Positions 8,537-17,239 of a DNA stretch of 64,000 nucleotides are shown here, in pieces. The notes under the pieces were generated by a model. It worked only from the letters and a program-made list of their open reading frames with translations. It was not told the DNA's origin and did no database searches. How positions within the stretch are numbered: position 1 is the stretch's first letter; each line of letters begins with the position of its first letter. The stretch lies in NCBI GenBank assembly GCA_019638525.1, contig JAHBTO010000004.1, forward strand, positions 1 through 64,000, in the 5' to 3' direction. Position numbers and translations under genes: made by a program. The DNA is from Ferruginibacter sp. GTDB taxonomy: Bacteria; Bacteroidota; Bacteroidia; Chitinophagales; Chitinophagaceae.

Positions 8537-9820
8537 TCAATTAAAAAACTGTTTATCTTTTTTAATAAACGGTTTTATCAATACTCTTAAGTTGGGGTTA
8601 GGAGAAAAATAATTCCAGGCCCAGTTAAAAAATATGCTGAGTTTATTTTTAACGCCCAGTATAGAGAAGAGGTGTACCAGGTTCCAGGTATGCCATGCAA
8701 ATGCACCCTGGAATTTCCAATAAGGCAAATCTACCACTGCTTTTTTACGGCCAATAGTTGCCATACTGCCTTTGTCTTTGTATTTGAATGGAACAAGTGG
8801 CTTATTTTGCACTAATCGTACAAAATTTTCGGCAAGTAATTTTCCCTGTGCTATAGCCACACTTGCCACCTGCGGATGTCCGTTGGGGTATTTTTCTTCA
8901 GTCATATACGCAATATCGCCTAATGCAAAAATGTTTTGAAAACCCTGTACCTGGTTATACCGGTTTACAATAATACGGTTACCTTTTTGCAGCACATTAT
9001 CGGGTAAACCGTTTATTTTTTTAGCGGCCACGCCTGCGCCCCATATCAAAGTATTGGTGGGTATGGTTTTGCCATTGCTCAACAATGCAGTTTTACCATC
9101 GTATTCTTTTACCACAGTATTAGTAAGCACATTCACCCCCATCTTTTCTAAAAATGCCTGCGATTTTTTTTGTGATCGTTTACTCATTGCCGCAAGTAAT
9201 ACCGGCGATCCTTCAATTAAAAATATTTTCATCAATGAAAAATCCAGTTCGGGATAATCTTTACTTAACACATATTTTCGCATATCGGCTATAGCGCCAC
9301 TTACTTCTACCCCCGTAGGGCCACCACCTACTATCACAACGTTTCGCAGGCGTTCCCGCTCATCCTTATCTGCATAATAAGCATCTTCAAGATTTTGTAA
9401 AATTCGGTTACGCATATACAATGCTTCGCTCACCGACTTCATAGGAATAGCATTTTCTTCAACCTGGTTATTCCCGAAAAAATTTGTAGTTACACCGGTT
9501 GCAATCACCAGGTAATCATAAGTTAATTCATTTTCGGTAGTTACAATTTTATTTTCTGATGGTTTTATTTCAACCAACTCAGCCATGCGGATATGAAAAT
9601 CTTTGAAATTATGAAAAGCCTTGCGCAAAGGGAAAACAATATTGGCCGGTTCAAGCCCTGCAGTGGCTACCTGGTAAAAAAGTGGCTGAAACTGGTGGTA
9701 ATTATTTTTATCAACTAAGTAAACTTCAAATCCTTTTTTGTGTAGTTTACGGGCTACATTTAATCCTGCAAAGCCACCTCCCACTATCACTATCCTTTTT
9801 GCCTGTTCCATAGTATTCAT
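8537..9820 (-). CDS. ndh: Type II NADH:quinone oxidoreductase
   Basis: A 427-residue single-subunit, non-proton-pumping NADH dehydrogenase. FAD binds at GGGFAG (14-19) and NADH at a second Rossmann motif, GGGPTG (165-170). IFALGDIAYM is the C-terminal FAD contact, and the NDH-2 signature NYHQFQPLFYQVATAGLEP is at 40-58. The C-terminal amphipathic part should sit on the inner face of the membrane and reduce menaquinone. An alternative ATG lies three codons in. A good -7 element (CAAAATTA on the plus strand, 9848-9855) precedes it by about 28 bases, so it probably has its own promoter. Confidence 0.92.
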   Translation of the reverse strand: MNTMEQAKRIVIVGGGFAGLNVARKLHKKGFEVYLVDKNNYHQFQPLFYQVATAGLEPANIVFPLRKAFHNFKDFHIRMAELVEIKPSENKIVTTENELTYDYLVIATGVTTNFFGNNQVEENAIPMKSVSEALYMRNRILQNLEDAYYADKDERERLRNVVIVGGGPTGVEVSGAIADMRKYVLSKDYPELDFSLMKIFLIEGSPVLLAAMSKRSQKKSQAFLEKMGVNVLTNTVVKEYDGKTALLSNGKTIPTNTLIWGAGVAAKKINGLPDNVLQKGNRIIVNRYNQVQGFQNIFALGDIAYMTEEKYPNGHPQVASVAIAQGKLLAENFVRLVQNKPLVPFKYKDKGSMATIGRKKAVVDLPYWKFQGAFAWHTWNLVHLFSILGVKNKLSIFFNWAWNYFSPNPNLRVLIKPFIKKDKQFFN

Positions 9821-9847
9821 TATACTTTAAATACTAATTTGTACATG

Positions 9848-9855
9848 CAAAATTA
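9848..9855 (-). promoter_or_regulatory. Putative -7 element of ndh promoter
   Basis: The minus strand reads TAATTTTG, an exact match to the Bacteroidetes TAnnTTTG element. The implied transcription start is about 20 bases before the ndh ATG. No good TTTG is seen at the -33 position, so support is partial. Confidence 0.35.
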
Positions 9856-9952
9856 CTTATTAAAGTATAGATTTTGTCTTGTGTACAGGTTTATTGCAAT
9901 TAAATATCTAATCTCGAAAATGCAAATAATAAGCTTTATGTAACAACTGGCA

Positions 9953-10654
9953 CTAGTTTCTGGTAATACCCTGTTGTTTAATTTTAATCTCTTCAATTTG
10001 GCTGTTTAATTGCGCTATTTTTCTTCTGTCTTCTTCATTTTCCATTTGTTTAGATGTGTTTTTGGCCGATAATCCATTTGCCACTTCTGCCGAACTTTTC
10101 TTTGCTTTGCGGTTGTTTTTCTTTACTGATTTATTGTTCTTCTTTATATCTTTTTCAAGGCTTTTTATCTTGCTGGTTATACTACTTAGTTCATCGGCAT
10201 AATATTCATTTAAAAATTCTACACTAAAATCATTCAATATTTTTTTCATCCCGGCAAATTCATTGGGATATTCATCAGGGCCTATAAAAAAATCATATCC
10301 AAAACTCATAAAATAATTCAATTCCGAACCTCCCGCAATATTTGTAATCCTTGCATATATATTCATTCTTTTGTCAGAAATATCTGCAATGGTTATATCG
10401 GTACCGGTTATAATATCCTTGTTAGTTAAAAAACCAATACCTTTTATTTTCACATTATAATATTTATTGAAAAACTTATCCCAGGCTTTTTTTACCGTTA
10501 CTGGTGGTGCATCGTATTTTACAGTATAACAAGGCCTTAGTTTATTCTCGTAGGTAATCTTACTGGTATCTATCTTATATGTTTGTGCATTTGTGTGTAC
10601 AGTAAAAGCCATTACAAAGAAGATGATTATTTTAATTGTTTTCATTTTATACAT
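9953..10654 (-). CDS. Secreted protein of unknown function with Lys/Asn-rich coiled-coil tail
   Basis: A 233-residue protein with an apparent Sec signal (IKIIIFFVMAFTVHTNAQ, cleavage after the final AQ-like site near residue 24). The middle is mixed alpha/beta with no motif I recognise. Residues from about 160 form a very basic, heptad-like tail rich in Lys, Asn and Glu, followed by a second helix ending in RRKIAQLNSQIEEIKIK. A later ATG three codons in is equally likely as the start. It follows the luciferase-like oxidoreductase by 14 bases, so the two are probably co-transcribed. No function is claimed. Confidence 0.75.
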   Translation of the reverse strand: MYKMKTIKIIIFFVMAFTVHTNAQTYKIDTSKITYENKLRPCYTVKYDAPPVTVKKAWDKFFNKYYNVKIKGIGFLTNKDIITGTDITIADISDKRMNIYARITNIAGGSELNYFMSFGYDFFIGPDEYPNEFAGMKKILNDFSVEFLNEYYADELSSITSKIKSLEKDIKKNNKSVKKNNRKAKKSSAEVANGLSAKNTSKQMENEEDRRKIAQLNSQIEEIKIKQQGITRN

Positions 10655-10668
10655 TTTTAGTTTTAAAG

Positions 10669-11700
10669 TTATTTATTTAATGCTTTTCGCACTTCGGGTG
10701 CAATTTTGTTTCCAAATATTTCTATTGATTTCATCATCAGCTTATGCGATGGTCCTCCCACATCCATGTGTGCAGAGAAACGGGTAAGATTAAATAACTG
10801 ATGCAAATGTAGAATTTTATCAATCGCTTCATTGGCATCACCAATAATAAGATGGCCGCTACTGCTTCTGCCTGTTTCGTATTGATGTTGTTGATAAGCA
10901 GGCCATCCACGGCTGCGCCCAATCCTATTCATCTGTGCTGCATAAATGGGATAATATTCATCAGCAATTTGCTTACTATCATCGCCAAAAAAAGAATGAA
11001 TGTGTACACCTACCTGGAAATTATTTTTATCATATCCATATTCTTCATACACTTCTTTATAATAATTAAAAAGCGGCTTAAACTGCACAGGGTTGCCCCC
11101 GATAATTGCAAACATTACCGGCAGCCCTGCTTTACCTGCTCTTAAAACAGACTGGGGAGTACCTCCCACAGCTACCCAAATATTCAGTTGATTGTTTACT
11201 GCACGAGGCAATACTAGTTGGTCATTTAATGCAGGCCTGAACTTTCCTTTCCAGGTAATATGTTCGTTGTTATTTATTTTTAAAAGAAGATCTAATTTTT
11301 CTTCAAACAGTTCATCATAATCTTTAAGATCGCAACCAAAAAGCGGGAACGATTCTATAAAACTTCCACGGCCTGCCATCAGCTCGGCCCTGCCATTGCT
11401 TATTAAATCTAAAGTGGCAAAACTTTGATAAAGCTTAACGGGATCGGCAGAACTTAGAACAGAAACAGCGCTGCCCAGTTTTATATTTTTGGTAACCGTA
11501 GCTGCTGCAGCTAAAACAATTTCGGGAGTTGAAACTGCATAGTCGGGACGATGATGTTCGCCAATGCCATAAAAATCAAGCCCCACTTCATCCATCAGTT
11601 TTATTTCTTCAATCAGTTCCTGTAACCGTTGGGCCGCCGGTTGCACCTGGCCTTTACTGTTGATGTGCAAATCACCAAACATCCCAATACCTAATTCCAT
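10669..11700 (-). CDS. LLM class flavin-dependent oxidoreductase
   Basis: A 343-residue TIM-barrel flavoprotein of the bacterial luciferase-like monooxygenase superfamily. The family pattern is seen at GLDFYGIGEHHRPDYAVSTP (near residues 40-60) and at the FMN-binding segments KLGSAVSVLSS and AELMAGRGS. The usual chemistry is FMNH2- or F420-dependent oxidation; the substrate cannot be told here. It lies upstream of, and probably in an operon with, the secreted unknown at 9953-10654. Confidence 0.88.
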   Translation of the reverse strand: MELGIGMFGDLHINSKGQVQPAAQRLQELIEEIKLMDEVGLDFYGIGEHHRPDYAVSTPEIVLAAAATVTKNIKLGSAVSVLSSADPVKLYQSFATLDLISNGRAELMAGRGSFIESFPLFGCDLKDYDELFEEKLDLLLKINNNEHITWKGKFRPALNDQLVLPRAVNNQLNIWVAVGGTPQSVLRAGKAGLPVMFAIIGGNPVQFKPLFNYYKEVYEEYGYDKNNFQVGVHIHSFFGDDSKQIADEYYPIYAAQMNRIGRSRGWPAYQQHQYETGRSSSGHLIIGDANEAIDKILHLHQLFNLTRFSAHMDVGGPSHKLMMKSIEIFGNKIAPEVRKALNK

Positions 11701-11793
11701 AATTCAATGCTTTGCTACAAAGATAAACCAGCTTTAACAAAATAAAATTGAGAAACAGGGTTGCCGTAATTAAAATCAACCTCTACAAACAAA

Positions 11794-13509
11794 TTACCAG
11801 GCACCGCCACCTCCGCCGCCAAAGCCACCTCCCGAAAAACCACCACCGCCGCTACTCCAACTTCCTCCACTACTGCCACTGCTACTTGGTGCACTATAAA
11901 AGCTCCTGGACATTTCATTCATAGAATGGTCGAGGCTATTTAAAAACATTGATGTTGTAAAACCATTGTAACTTCCAATGTACCAGGAAGGAGGTGGAAC
12001 TTCAAGCCCTTTTAATTTATCCTTCCAAGCGTCAGCTACATTAAATACAATTGCAAATGGCAGAACTTTATCAAAATAATGCTGATCTTCTTTTAAAAAA
12101 AGAGATAATCTTTCTTTTTCTACAGATTGTATAAACTCTTTAAACCCCGCAAGCTTTTTGTACAGTTCATTTCCTTTGGGTGTTTTTTTTGCCATAAAAA
12201 TTCCAAAACCAATTATGATGATACCACTTACAATAAGTGATAATGGAAACCAAAAAGGATATCCCCAGGTAATTAATAAATGAATTATCCCATAAATGAG
12301 TAACACAACTCCTAATATTGGGAACAGGCAACCCATTCCTCTAGATTTTTTAACATAAAAGGCAGCTTTGTTTACTTCTTTTTCCAGCTCTTTCTTAGCC
12401 TTATCCATGGTTTTATACAACACATTTTTAAGACTGCTTAAAGCAACATTATTTCCGCCTTTAAATATTCCATTAAATAATGTTTTTTCAAAAGACATGG
12501 CTGAGCCCGGAATATCCTTTAATTTAATAAACTCGTACTCTTTATTTTTTATAAGCCCCATCAAAGCATTTGTTTGTGTTTCTTTCACCTGTAAATAACC
12601 ACCTGCGCCCCAATAAGGTATTAATGCAGTAAGGTCTCGTCTATCAAGTTTATCATTTATAACATAACCTGCTATACTTGGGCTAACATTTTCGGGAGGG
12701 TAAAATTCTGTTGTGATGGTTAGTTTAGCATCTTTCCCCCATTTATACCAAACCAAGAACATTACAACTAAAACTACCAGGGGTAACAGTAACCAATATA
12801 TGCCACGCAGCATATAGTTTTGTTGTATTAAAAAATCTTTAGGAAAAACAATGCCTACAGTTAACCCCTGGTTAGCATGTAAAGTTTTTGTTGTACTGCC
12901 TTGCAGTATTTTATTATCTGTCCAGTAAGTGGTGGTATTATTTTCTCTTGATCCGGTGTACCCTGTTGCAGTAAAATAAGCCGGGGCAGCAGGTAAGGCA
13001 TCGTACAATGAAACAGAAAAAACTACCGAGTCAATATCAGTATCCCATTTGTCTCCAATAATGTTAAGGTAAAGCTCTGATTTATCATTAAAAAAATTAA
13101 TGGCATTAAGCAATTTGTATTTTATTACATATTGTTGTTGGCCATAAACGTATTTATTTTTACTGCCAATTTTTATCTCTTTATAACTTCCGTTATTACT
13201 TACAGAAAAATTCCAGTCTTTTACCTGTATATCTTCAATTAATACATGTGCATATCCATTTGATTCTAATTGCCTGTTGGCTTTTTCGCTTCCCTGGGGT
13301 AAGGCCGCAAGCTTATACTTAAATGGTATCATCCTGAAAATTCCATGATGGCTTTCGGTAAAATTAACATCAAGGGTTTCGGTTATATCCAAAGATGCAT
13401 CTTTATTAACCTGCACATTTACCTGGTACAGTTTAATAGTATAACCTTGTGCAGTTACACTATTTGATATAAAAACTGAAAGAATAAGAAACAGGAAAAA
13501 ATTTTTCAT
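11794..13509 (-). CDS. DUF2207 domain membrane protein with Gly-rich tail
   Basis: A 571-residue protein with a Sec signal (about 1-20), then a DUF2207 beta-rich extracytoplasmic domain (about 22-230), a membrane segment at about 237-257, a cytoplasmic stretch, a further hydrophobic pair near 397-440, and a C terminus of Ser/Gly repeats ending in FGGGGGGAW. DUF2207 proteins are commonly found beside LemA, and here the lemA gene starts just upstream with a 9-base gap. The biochemical role of DUF2207 is unknown. The Gly-rich tail resembles that of the LemA-associated TPM proteins. Confidence 0.88.
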   Translation of the reverse strand: MKNFFLFLILSVFISNSVTAQGYTIKLYQVNVQVNKDASLDITETLDVNFTESHHGIFRMIPFKYKLAALPQGSEKANRQLESNGYAHVLIEDIQVKDWNFSVSNNGSYKEIKIGSKNKYVYGQQQYVIKYKLLNAINFFNDKSELYLNIIGDKWDTDIDSVVFSVSLYDALPAAPAYFTATGYTGSRENNTTTYWTDNKILQGSTTKTLHANQGLTVGIVFPKDFLIQQNYMLRGIYWLLLPLVVLVVMFLVWYKWGKDAKLTITTEFYPPENVSPSIAGYVINDKLDRRDLTALIPYWGAGGYLQVKETQTNALMGLIKNKEYEFIKLKDIPGSAMSFEKTLFNGIFKGGNNVALSSLKNVLYKTMDKAKKELEKEVNKAAFYVKKSRGMGCLFPILGVVLLIYGIIHLLITWGYPFWFPLSLIVSGIIIIGFGIFMAKKTPKGNELYKKLAGFKEFIQSVEKERLSLFLKEDQHYFDKVLPFAIVFNVADAWKDKLKGLEVPPPSWYIGSYNGFTTSMFLNSLDHSMNEMSRSFYSAPSSSGSSGGSWSSGGGGFSGGGFGGGGGGAW

Positions 13510-13518
13510 CTGCAGGCA

Positions 13519-14076
13519 TTAAAACTTTACTTCTATATTTTGAGCTTCATTTTTATCTTCCAGTTCAAAAAATTCACGGGCTTTAAAACCGGTCATATTG
13601 GCTACCAATACACCCGGGAACTGCTGGATAGAAGTATTATACTCTCTAACAGTTGCATTATAATATCTACGTGCATTACCAAGGTCGCCTTCTATATTTT
13701 GCAAAGCGGTTTGCAATTCCAGGAATTGAGCATTCGCTTTAAGGTCGGGGTAACTTTCAGCTATTGCCAGTAAACCTCTTAATGCTCCGGTTAGTTGCTG
13801 GTTGGCCGCAGCTAATCCTGCCACATCGCCTGTAGGCACTGCTACAGCTGCATTTCGTGCCTGTACTACTTTTTCAAGTGTTTGGCTTTCGTGTGCTGCA
13901 TAACCTTTCACCGTGTTAACAAGGTTAGGTATTAAATCGAAACGTTTTTTAAGAAAAACACTGATATCGCTCCAGGCATTATCAATTTTTATCTTTGCTT
14001 TTACCATTCCATTGTACATACCTATAAACCATAAAATAAGTAAGGCTACAACGCCAAGAATGATCCAGAGTGCCAT
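13519..14076 (-). CDS. lemA: LemA family protein
   Basis: A 185-residue LemA protein. It has one N-terminal membrane helix (about 3-22) and then the helical LemA core, with the signature AKIKIDNAWSDISVFLKKRF followed by DLIPNLVNTVKGYA. The length matches the family (about 180-200). The function is not established; LemA proteins are thought to act at the membrane with DUF2207 or TPM-domain partners. It is first of a two-gene operon with the DUF2207 protein. Confidence 0.92.
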   Translation of the reverse strand: MALWIILGVVALLILWFIGMYNGMVKAKIKIDNAWSDISVFLKKRFDLIPNLVNTVKGYAAHESQTLEKVVQARNAAVAVPTGDVAGLAAANQQLTGALRGLLAIAESYPDLKANAQFLELQTALQNIEGDLGNARRYYNATVREYNTSIQQFPGVLVANMTGFKAREFFELEDKNEAQNIEVKF

Positions 14077-14296
14077 AATAGTTAGTTTAAAGTGTGATTA
14101 ATTTTACAGAAAAGATAAATAATTAAACCCGTTTAATCAAACATCAGTTTAATCATTTTTATCTATTACCATTTACTTTTAATTTTATTATGTTATTCAT
14201 TTTATATTGGGGATTGCTTTAAAAAAATACAATTTAGTAACCGGTAAATATATTTTGTACATTATTGGTATTAATAAATACCCAAATAAATGATAC

Positions 14297-14320
14297 AAAA
14301 AAGCCTGCTTAAATGCAGGC
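14297..14320 (-). terminator. Intrinsic terminator after outer-membrane protein gene
   Basis: On the minus strand a GCCTGC arm, loop ATTTAA and GCAGGC arm are followed by six T residues. It lies 27 bases past the stop of the gene at 14347-15054. The rest of the spacer from 14077 to 14296 shows no gene. Confidence 0.8.
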
Positions 14321-14346
14321 CTTTATAAAATAAAAGTTTGTATTTT

Positions 14347-15054
14347 TTATCTCCTGTTATTTTGCATACCGGTAAACAGCAGGCTTACCTGGAAACGACT
14401 CAACTTATCAACCGGTGCATTTGCCAGTTCCTGGTAGTCGCTGCTTTTCCATGATTTATCTTTAAAGCTTCCGGTATATGCAGCCTGTATGCCAATAGAA
14501 CCTTTACATTTATCCGGCCTTACCGTAAAACCAAAACCAAGATTATATGTTGCAAACTTGTTGGTGAATTTTACAGGGCGCACACTATTTTGCACGCCGG
14601 GGAAATTAAGAACATCGTCAAAATCTACACCCGAATTATCTTTATAAAACTTTGCCTGGTATCCTTCAAAGCCAACACCAACAAGGGGAAACAGCATTAG
14701 TTTATCGCCCGGGATAAAGTCATAACCAATATTAAACTGCCCGGCTATAAACTGTAATGCACTACTTTTTTTATCACGGTCGCCGCTAAAACTACTACCG
14801 CCTGTAAGCGATAAACCGCTTATAAAATTATTTTTAACCATCATTGAACCTAAGGTTAGCGTACCCATATAATCACGCAGTTGTTTGTATTGCGGAAATG
14901 CAGCTATACGGTTGTTGAGGCCATCAAATTTTTGGAAGCTTATACCGGCATTTACTGTTGAAAGCATTGTAACTTTTTGCCAATGCTTATTTTTTTTCTG
15001 GGCAAAACTGCCAAGCGATAACACTGTAAAAAGTGCTAATAATGTAATTTTCAT
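14347..15054 (-). CDS. Predicted outer-membrane beta-barrel protein, function unknown
   Basis: A 235-residue protein with a clear signal peptide (MKITLLALFTVLSLGSFAQ). The rest alternates polar and hydrophobic residues with aromatic ends, for example YNLGFGFTVRP and FQVSLLFTGMQ near the C terminus, as in small 8-12 strand outer-membrane barrels. I recognise no specific family. It stands alone between terminators, with a perfect hairpin directly before the start codon. Confidence 0.75.
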   Translation of the reverse strand: MKITLLALFTVLSLGSFAQKKNKHWQKVTMLSTVNAGISFQKFDGLNNRIAAFPQYKQLRDYMGTLTLGSMMVKNNFISGLSLTGGSSFSGDRDKKSSALQFIAGQFNIGYDFIPGDKLMLFPLVGVGFEGYQAKFYKDNSGVDFDDVLNFPGVQNSVRPVKFTNKFATYNLGFGFTVRPDKCKGSIGIQAAYTGSFKDKSWKSSDYQELANAPVDKLSRFQVSLLFTGMQNNRR

Positions 15055-15055
15055 A

Positions 15056-15077
15056 ATAGAGTTTTTTTAAACTCTAT
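15056..15077 (-). promoter_or_regulatory. Perfect hairpin next to the start codon of the 14347-15054 gene
   Basis: Arms ATAGAGTTT and AAACTCTAT (9 bp) enclose a 4-base loop, and the ATG follows one base later. In mRNA this would cover the ribosome-binding region, so it may act in translation control or RNA stability. Confidence 0.5.
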
Positions 15078-15308
15078 AACCACAAATATTTTGCAAGGGT
15101 TTTAAGCTTTAGGGCTTTTAATATTTTATTAACAGTATTACGGTTGCCATGCAGAATTGATAAGTGGCTATGAAAAATTATTTTCCTGCATTTTTTTTGA
15201 TTGCACATGAGTCCGGTATTACAATATATTGTATAAGCTGAATAATGATATACCGTACAAGAGTGCGACGCCAATGAAGCTGAATAAAGTACCTGATGCC
15301 TGGCCTAT
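15078..15308. other. Spacer without recognised gene
   Basis: Part of a spacer of about 320 bases between the outer-membrane protein gene and ftcD. Apart from the hairpin at 15056-15077 and the ftcD terminator at 15309-15352 I see nothing coding. A 66-codon minus-strand reading frame here has no ribosome site and no recognisable protein character. Confidence 0.6.
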
Positions 15309-15352
15309 AAAAAAACTCCGTTATAAACCATGAACATGTTTTTATAACGGAG
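15309..15352 (-). terminator. Intrinsic terminator of ftcD
   Basis: A perfect 12-bp stem (CTCCGTTATAAA and its complement at 15316-15327 and 15341-15352) with a 13-base loop is followed on the minus strand by a run of seven T residues. It lies 23 bases past the ftcD stop. Confidence 0.88.
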
Positions 15353-15375
15353 AAATTTATAAATCAATAATTTTA

Positions 15376-17028
15376 TTATTGAGCAGCAATTTTTTCGTCG
15401 ATATATTTTATTATTTCGGCTTCAAGCGCAATGGCGTTGTTTTGAATGGTAGTACCCCGTGCAATAAGATCGGCCGTAAAGCTTTTATCGTTGTAACCGG
15501 CGCTGTTGATACGCACATTCATGAATGCGCCAATAACTGCCGAGCGGGCACAGAGTGCGCCAACACCTGCATCTGTTATTGAATTGGGATTGCCTTGTAT
15601 AACCATTGCTTTTATAACCTGCATACTTTTATACGCAGTTTCCATTACAGCAAATGGTATTTCAATTGCATAGCGGGTGGCCGATTGTATAGCTTGCGTG
15701 CGGATGGCTTTTTCTTCTGCAGTTGCTTTTGGCAATGCAAATGCCTGCATTATTTTTTGAAATGCAGATGTATCTGCATCAACAAGCCGCAACAGTTCGG
15801 CTTTATAAGCTTCTCCCTGTTCGGCATAATTGCTAAATTCTTCCCAACGATCATCCCAACCTTTTTTATGGCTGCTTAAATTGGCTACCATTGTACCTAA
15901 GCTAATTCCAAGGGTGGCCACATATGCACTGATGGAACCCCCACCCGGCGCAGGGCTTTCGCTTGCGGTTTCATTGGCAAAGTCGGTAAGGTTCATGCTT
16001 ATTAACCTGCTATCGGCAGGGTTGGCTAGCATATATTCTATTATACGTTCCTGCGGATTGAAAGGCCCCAGTTCATCAAGCCCCATACTTTTGATGGCTA
16101 TTTTAATAAGTTCTTTTTCACTTACGCCGGTGCTGCGTTTTTGTTTACGCAAAAAATATTTTCCGGCATCGGTCATTGCTTTTAGCGGAATCAATCCAAC
16201 TAATTCGCTACCGGTAACCCGTATGCCTCTTGAGGTAGCCGAGCGGCACACTTCATCAAAAGCTACATGCACGGGAGTTGTATTGATATTGGTTAGGTTC
16301 ATCGAAATTTGTGCTACACCATATTCTTCAATAAACCAACCAATAGCTTTTACACATTTTAGCGTACCTGGTTGGTTAACTTTTTTTCCGTCTATCTCCA
16401 CATTACGGCCGGCCTCCCTAACATCAAATGCAATGGCATTGGCACGGCGGGTGCTTGTAGTATTAAGGTTTACATTATACGCTACTAAAAAATCCCTGGC
16501 ACCAATTACAGTTGCTCCACGTTTTGCATCAAATTCTGCAGGACCAAAATCGGGCTTCCACTGTGGTTCTTTTATTTTTTTAAAAAAACCTTCGTATTCA
16601 CCTGCACGAATTACACTTAAGTTGCTGCGGCTTTTATCGGGCTGTGCTGCTTCGTATAAATAAACAGGTATAACAAGTTCTTCGCCTACCCTTTTAGCAA
16701 GTTGCTGTGCATACCCGGCAGTTTCTTCCATGCTGATATTTGCAATAGGAATCAGAGGGCAAACATCTGTAGCTCCCATGCGTGGGTGCTCGCCTTTGTG
16801 TTTGCTCATATCAATTAGTTCGCCGGCTTTTTTTATGGCCCTGAATGCAGCCTCAATAACATTTTCAGGTTGGCCCACCATGGTTACAACAGTGCGGTTG
16901 GTAGCTTTACCAGGATCAACATTCAGTAAACGTACACCATCCACTTTTTCTATTTCGTTTGTTATTTGCCTTATAATATTTGCATCATTTCCTTCTGAAA
17001 AATTGGGAACACATTCTATGAGCTGCAT
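15376..17028 (-). CDS. ftcD: Bifunctional glutamate formimidoyltransferase / formimidoyl-THF cyclodeaminase
   Basis: A 550-residue protein with the full two-part layout of vertebrate FTCD. Residues about 1-180 and 181-300 are the N and C formiminotransferase subdomains, with the catalytic His81 in HKGEHPRMGATDV. Residues about 340-540 are the cyclodeaminase, marked by SESPAPGGGSISAYVATLG. It moves the formimino group from formiminoglutamate to tetrahydrofolate, then releases ammonia to give 5,10-methenyl-THF, feeding one-carbon units from histidine breakdown. hutI lies nearby on the same strand; hutH and hutU are outside the window. A -7 element TACCTTTG is seen at 17076-17083. Confidence 0.93.
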   Translation of the reverse strand: MQLIECVPNFSEGNDANIIRQITNEIEKVDGVRLLNVDPGKATNRTVVTMVGQPENVIEAAFRAIKKAGELIDMSKHKGEHPRMGATDVCPLIPIANISMEETAGYAQQLAKRVGEELVIPVYLYEAAQPDKSRSNLSVIRAGEYEGFFKKIKEPQWKPDFGPAEFDAKRGATVIGARDFLVAYNVNLNTTSTRRANAIAFDVREAGRNVEIDGKKVNQPGTLKCVKAIGWFIEEYGVAQISMNLTNINTTPVHVAFDEVCRSATSRGIRVTGSELVGLIPLKAMTDAGKYFLRKQKRSTGVSEKELIKIAIKSMGLDELGPFNPQERIIEYMLANPADSRLISMNLTDFANETASESPAPGGGSISAYVATLGISLGTMVANLSSHKKGWDDRWEEFSNYAEQGEAYKAELLRLVDADTSAFQKIMQAFALPKATAEEKAIRTQAIQSATRYAIEIPFAVMETAYKSMQVIKAMVIQGNPNSITDAGVGALCARSAVIGAFMNVRINSAGYNDKSFTADLIARGTTIQNNAIALEAEIIKYIDEKIAAQ

Positions 17029-17075
17029 GAGATGTTTTTTATTTAAAAATTAAAGAAATCGAGATATAAAGAACA

Positions 17076-17083
17076 CAAAGGTA
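17076..17083 (-). promoter_or_regulatory. Putative -7 element of ftcD promoter
   Basis: The minus strand reads TACCTTTG, matching TAnnTTTG, and would give a leader of about 40 bases before the ftcD ATG. The -33 box is not clear. Confidence 0.35.
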
Positions 17084-17185
17084 AATACAAAATCCTGCAG
17101 AATTGCTTTAAGATTGAAGATTGATTCTTTATAAAAAATTACTGCTTGTAATTTCGATTAAAATCATACAACAGTATGATGAAAA

Positions 17186-17219
17186 TTTGTAGCTATTTTA
17201 TTGATAACCCCGAATTTTG
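17186..17219 (+). promoter_or_regulatory. Putative promoter of CoA-transferase gene
   Basis: TTTG at 17186-17189 lies 22 bases before GAATTTTG (17212-17219), one mismatch from TAnnTTTG. The start codon follows 20 bases later. Spacing is slightly long for the Bacteroidetes consensus. Confidence 0.35.
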
Positions 17220-17239
17220 CATTAATTAAATAAGAAACG

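Noticed and set aside
11715..11918. A 67-codon Val/Ala-rich frame
   Set aside because: It is a second reading of the Gly/Ser-rich tail of the DUF2207 gene in another frame; the repeats alone explain it.
15074..15274. A 66-codon frame on the minus strand in the spacer before ftcD
   Set aside because: It overlaps the start-codon hairpin, has no ribosome site or promoter and an odd composition (many Cys, His, Asn); it resembles no protein I know.
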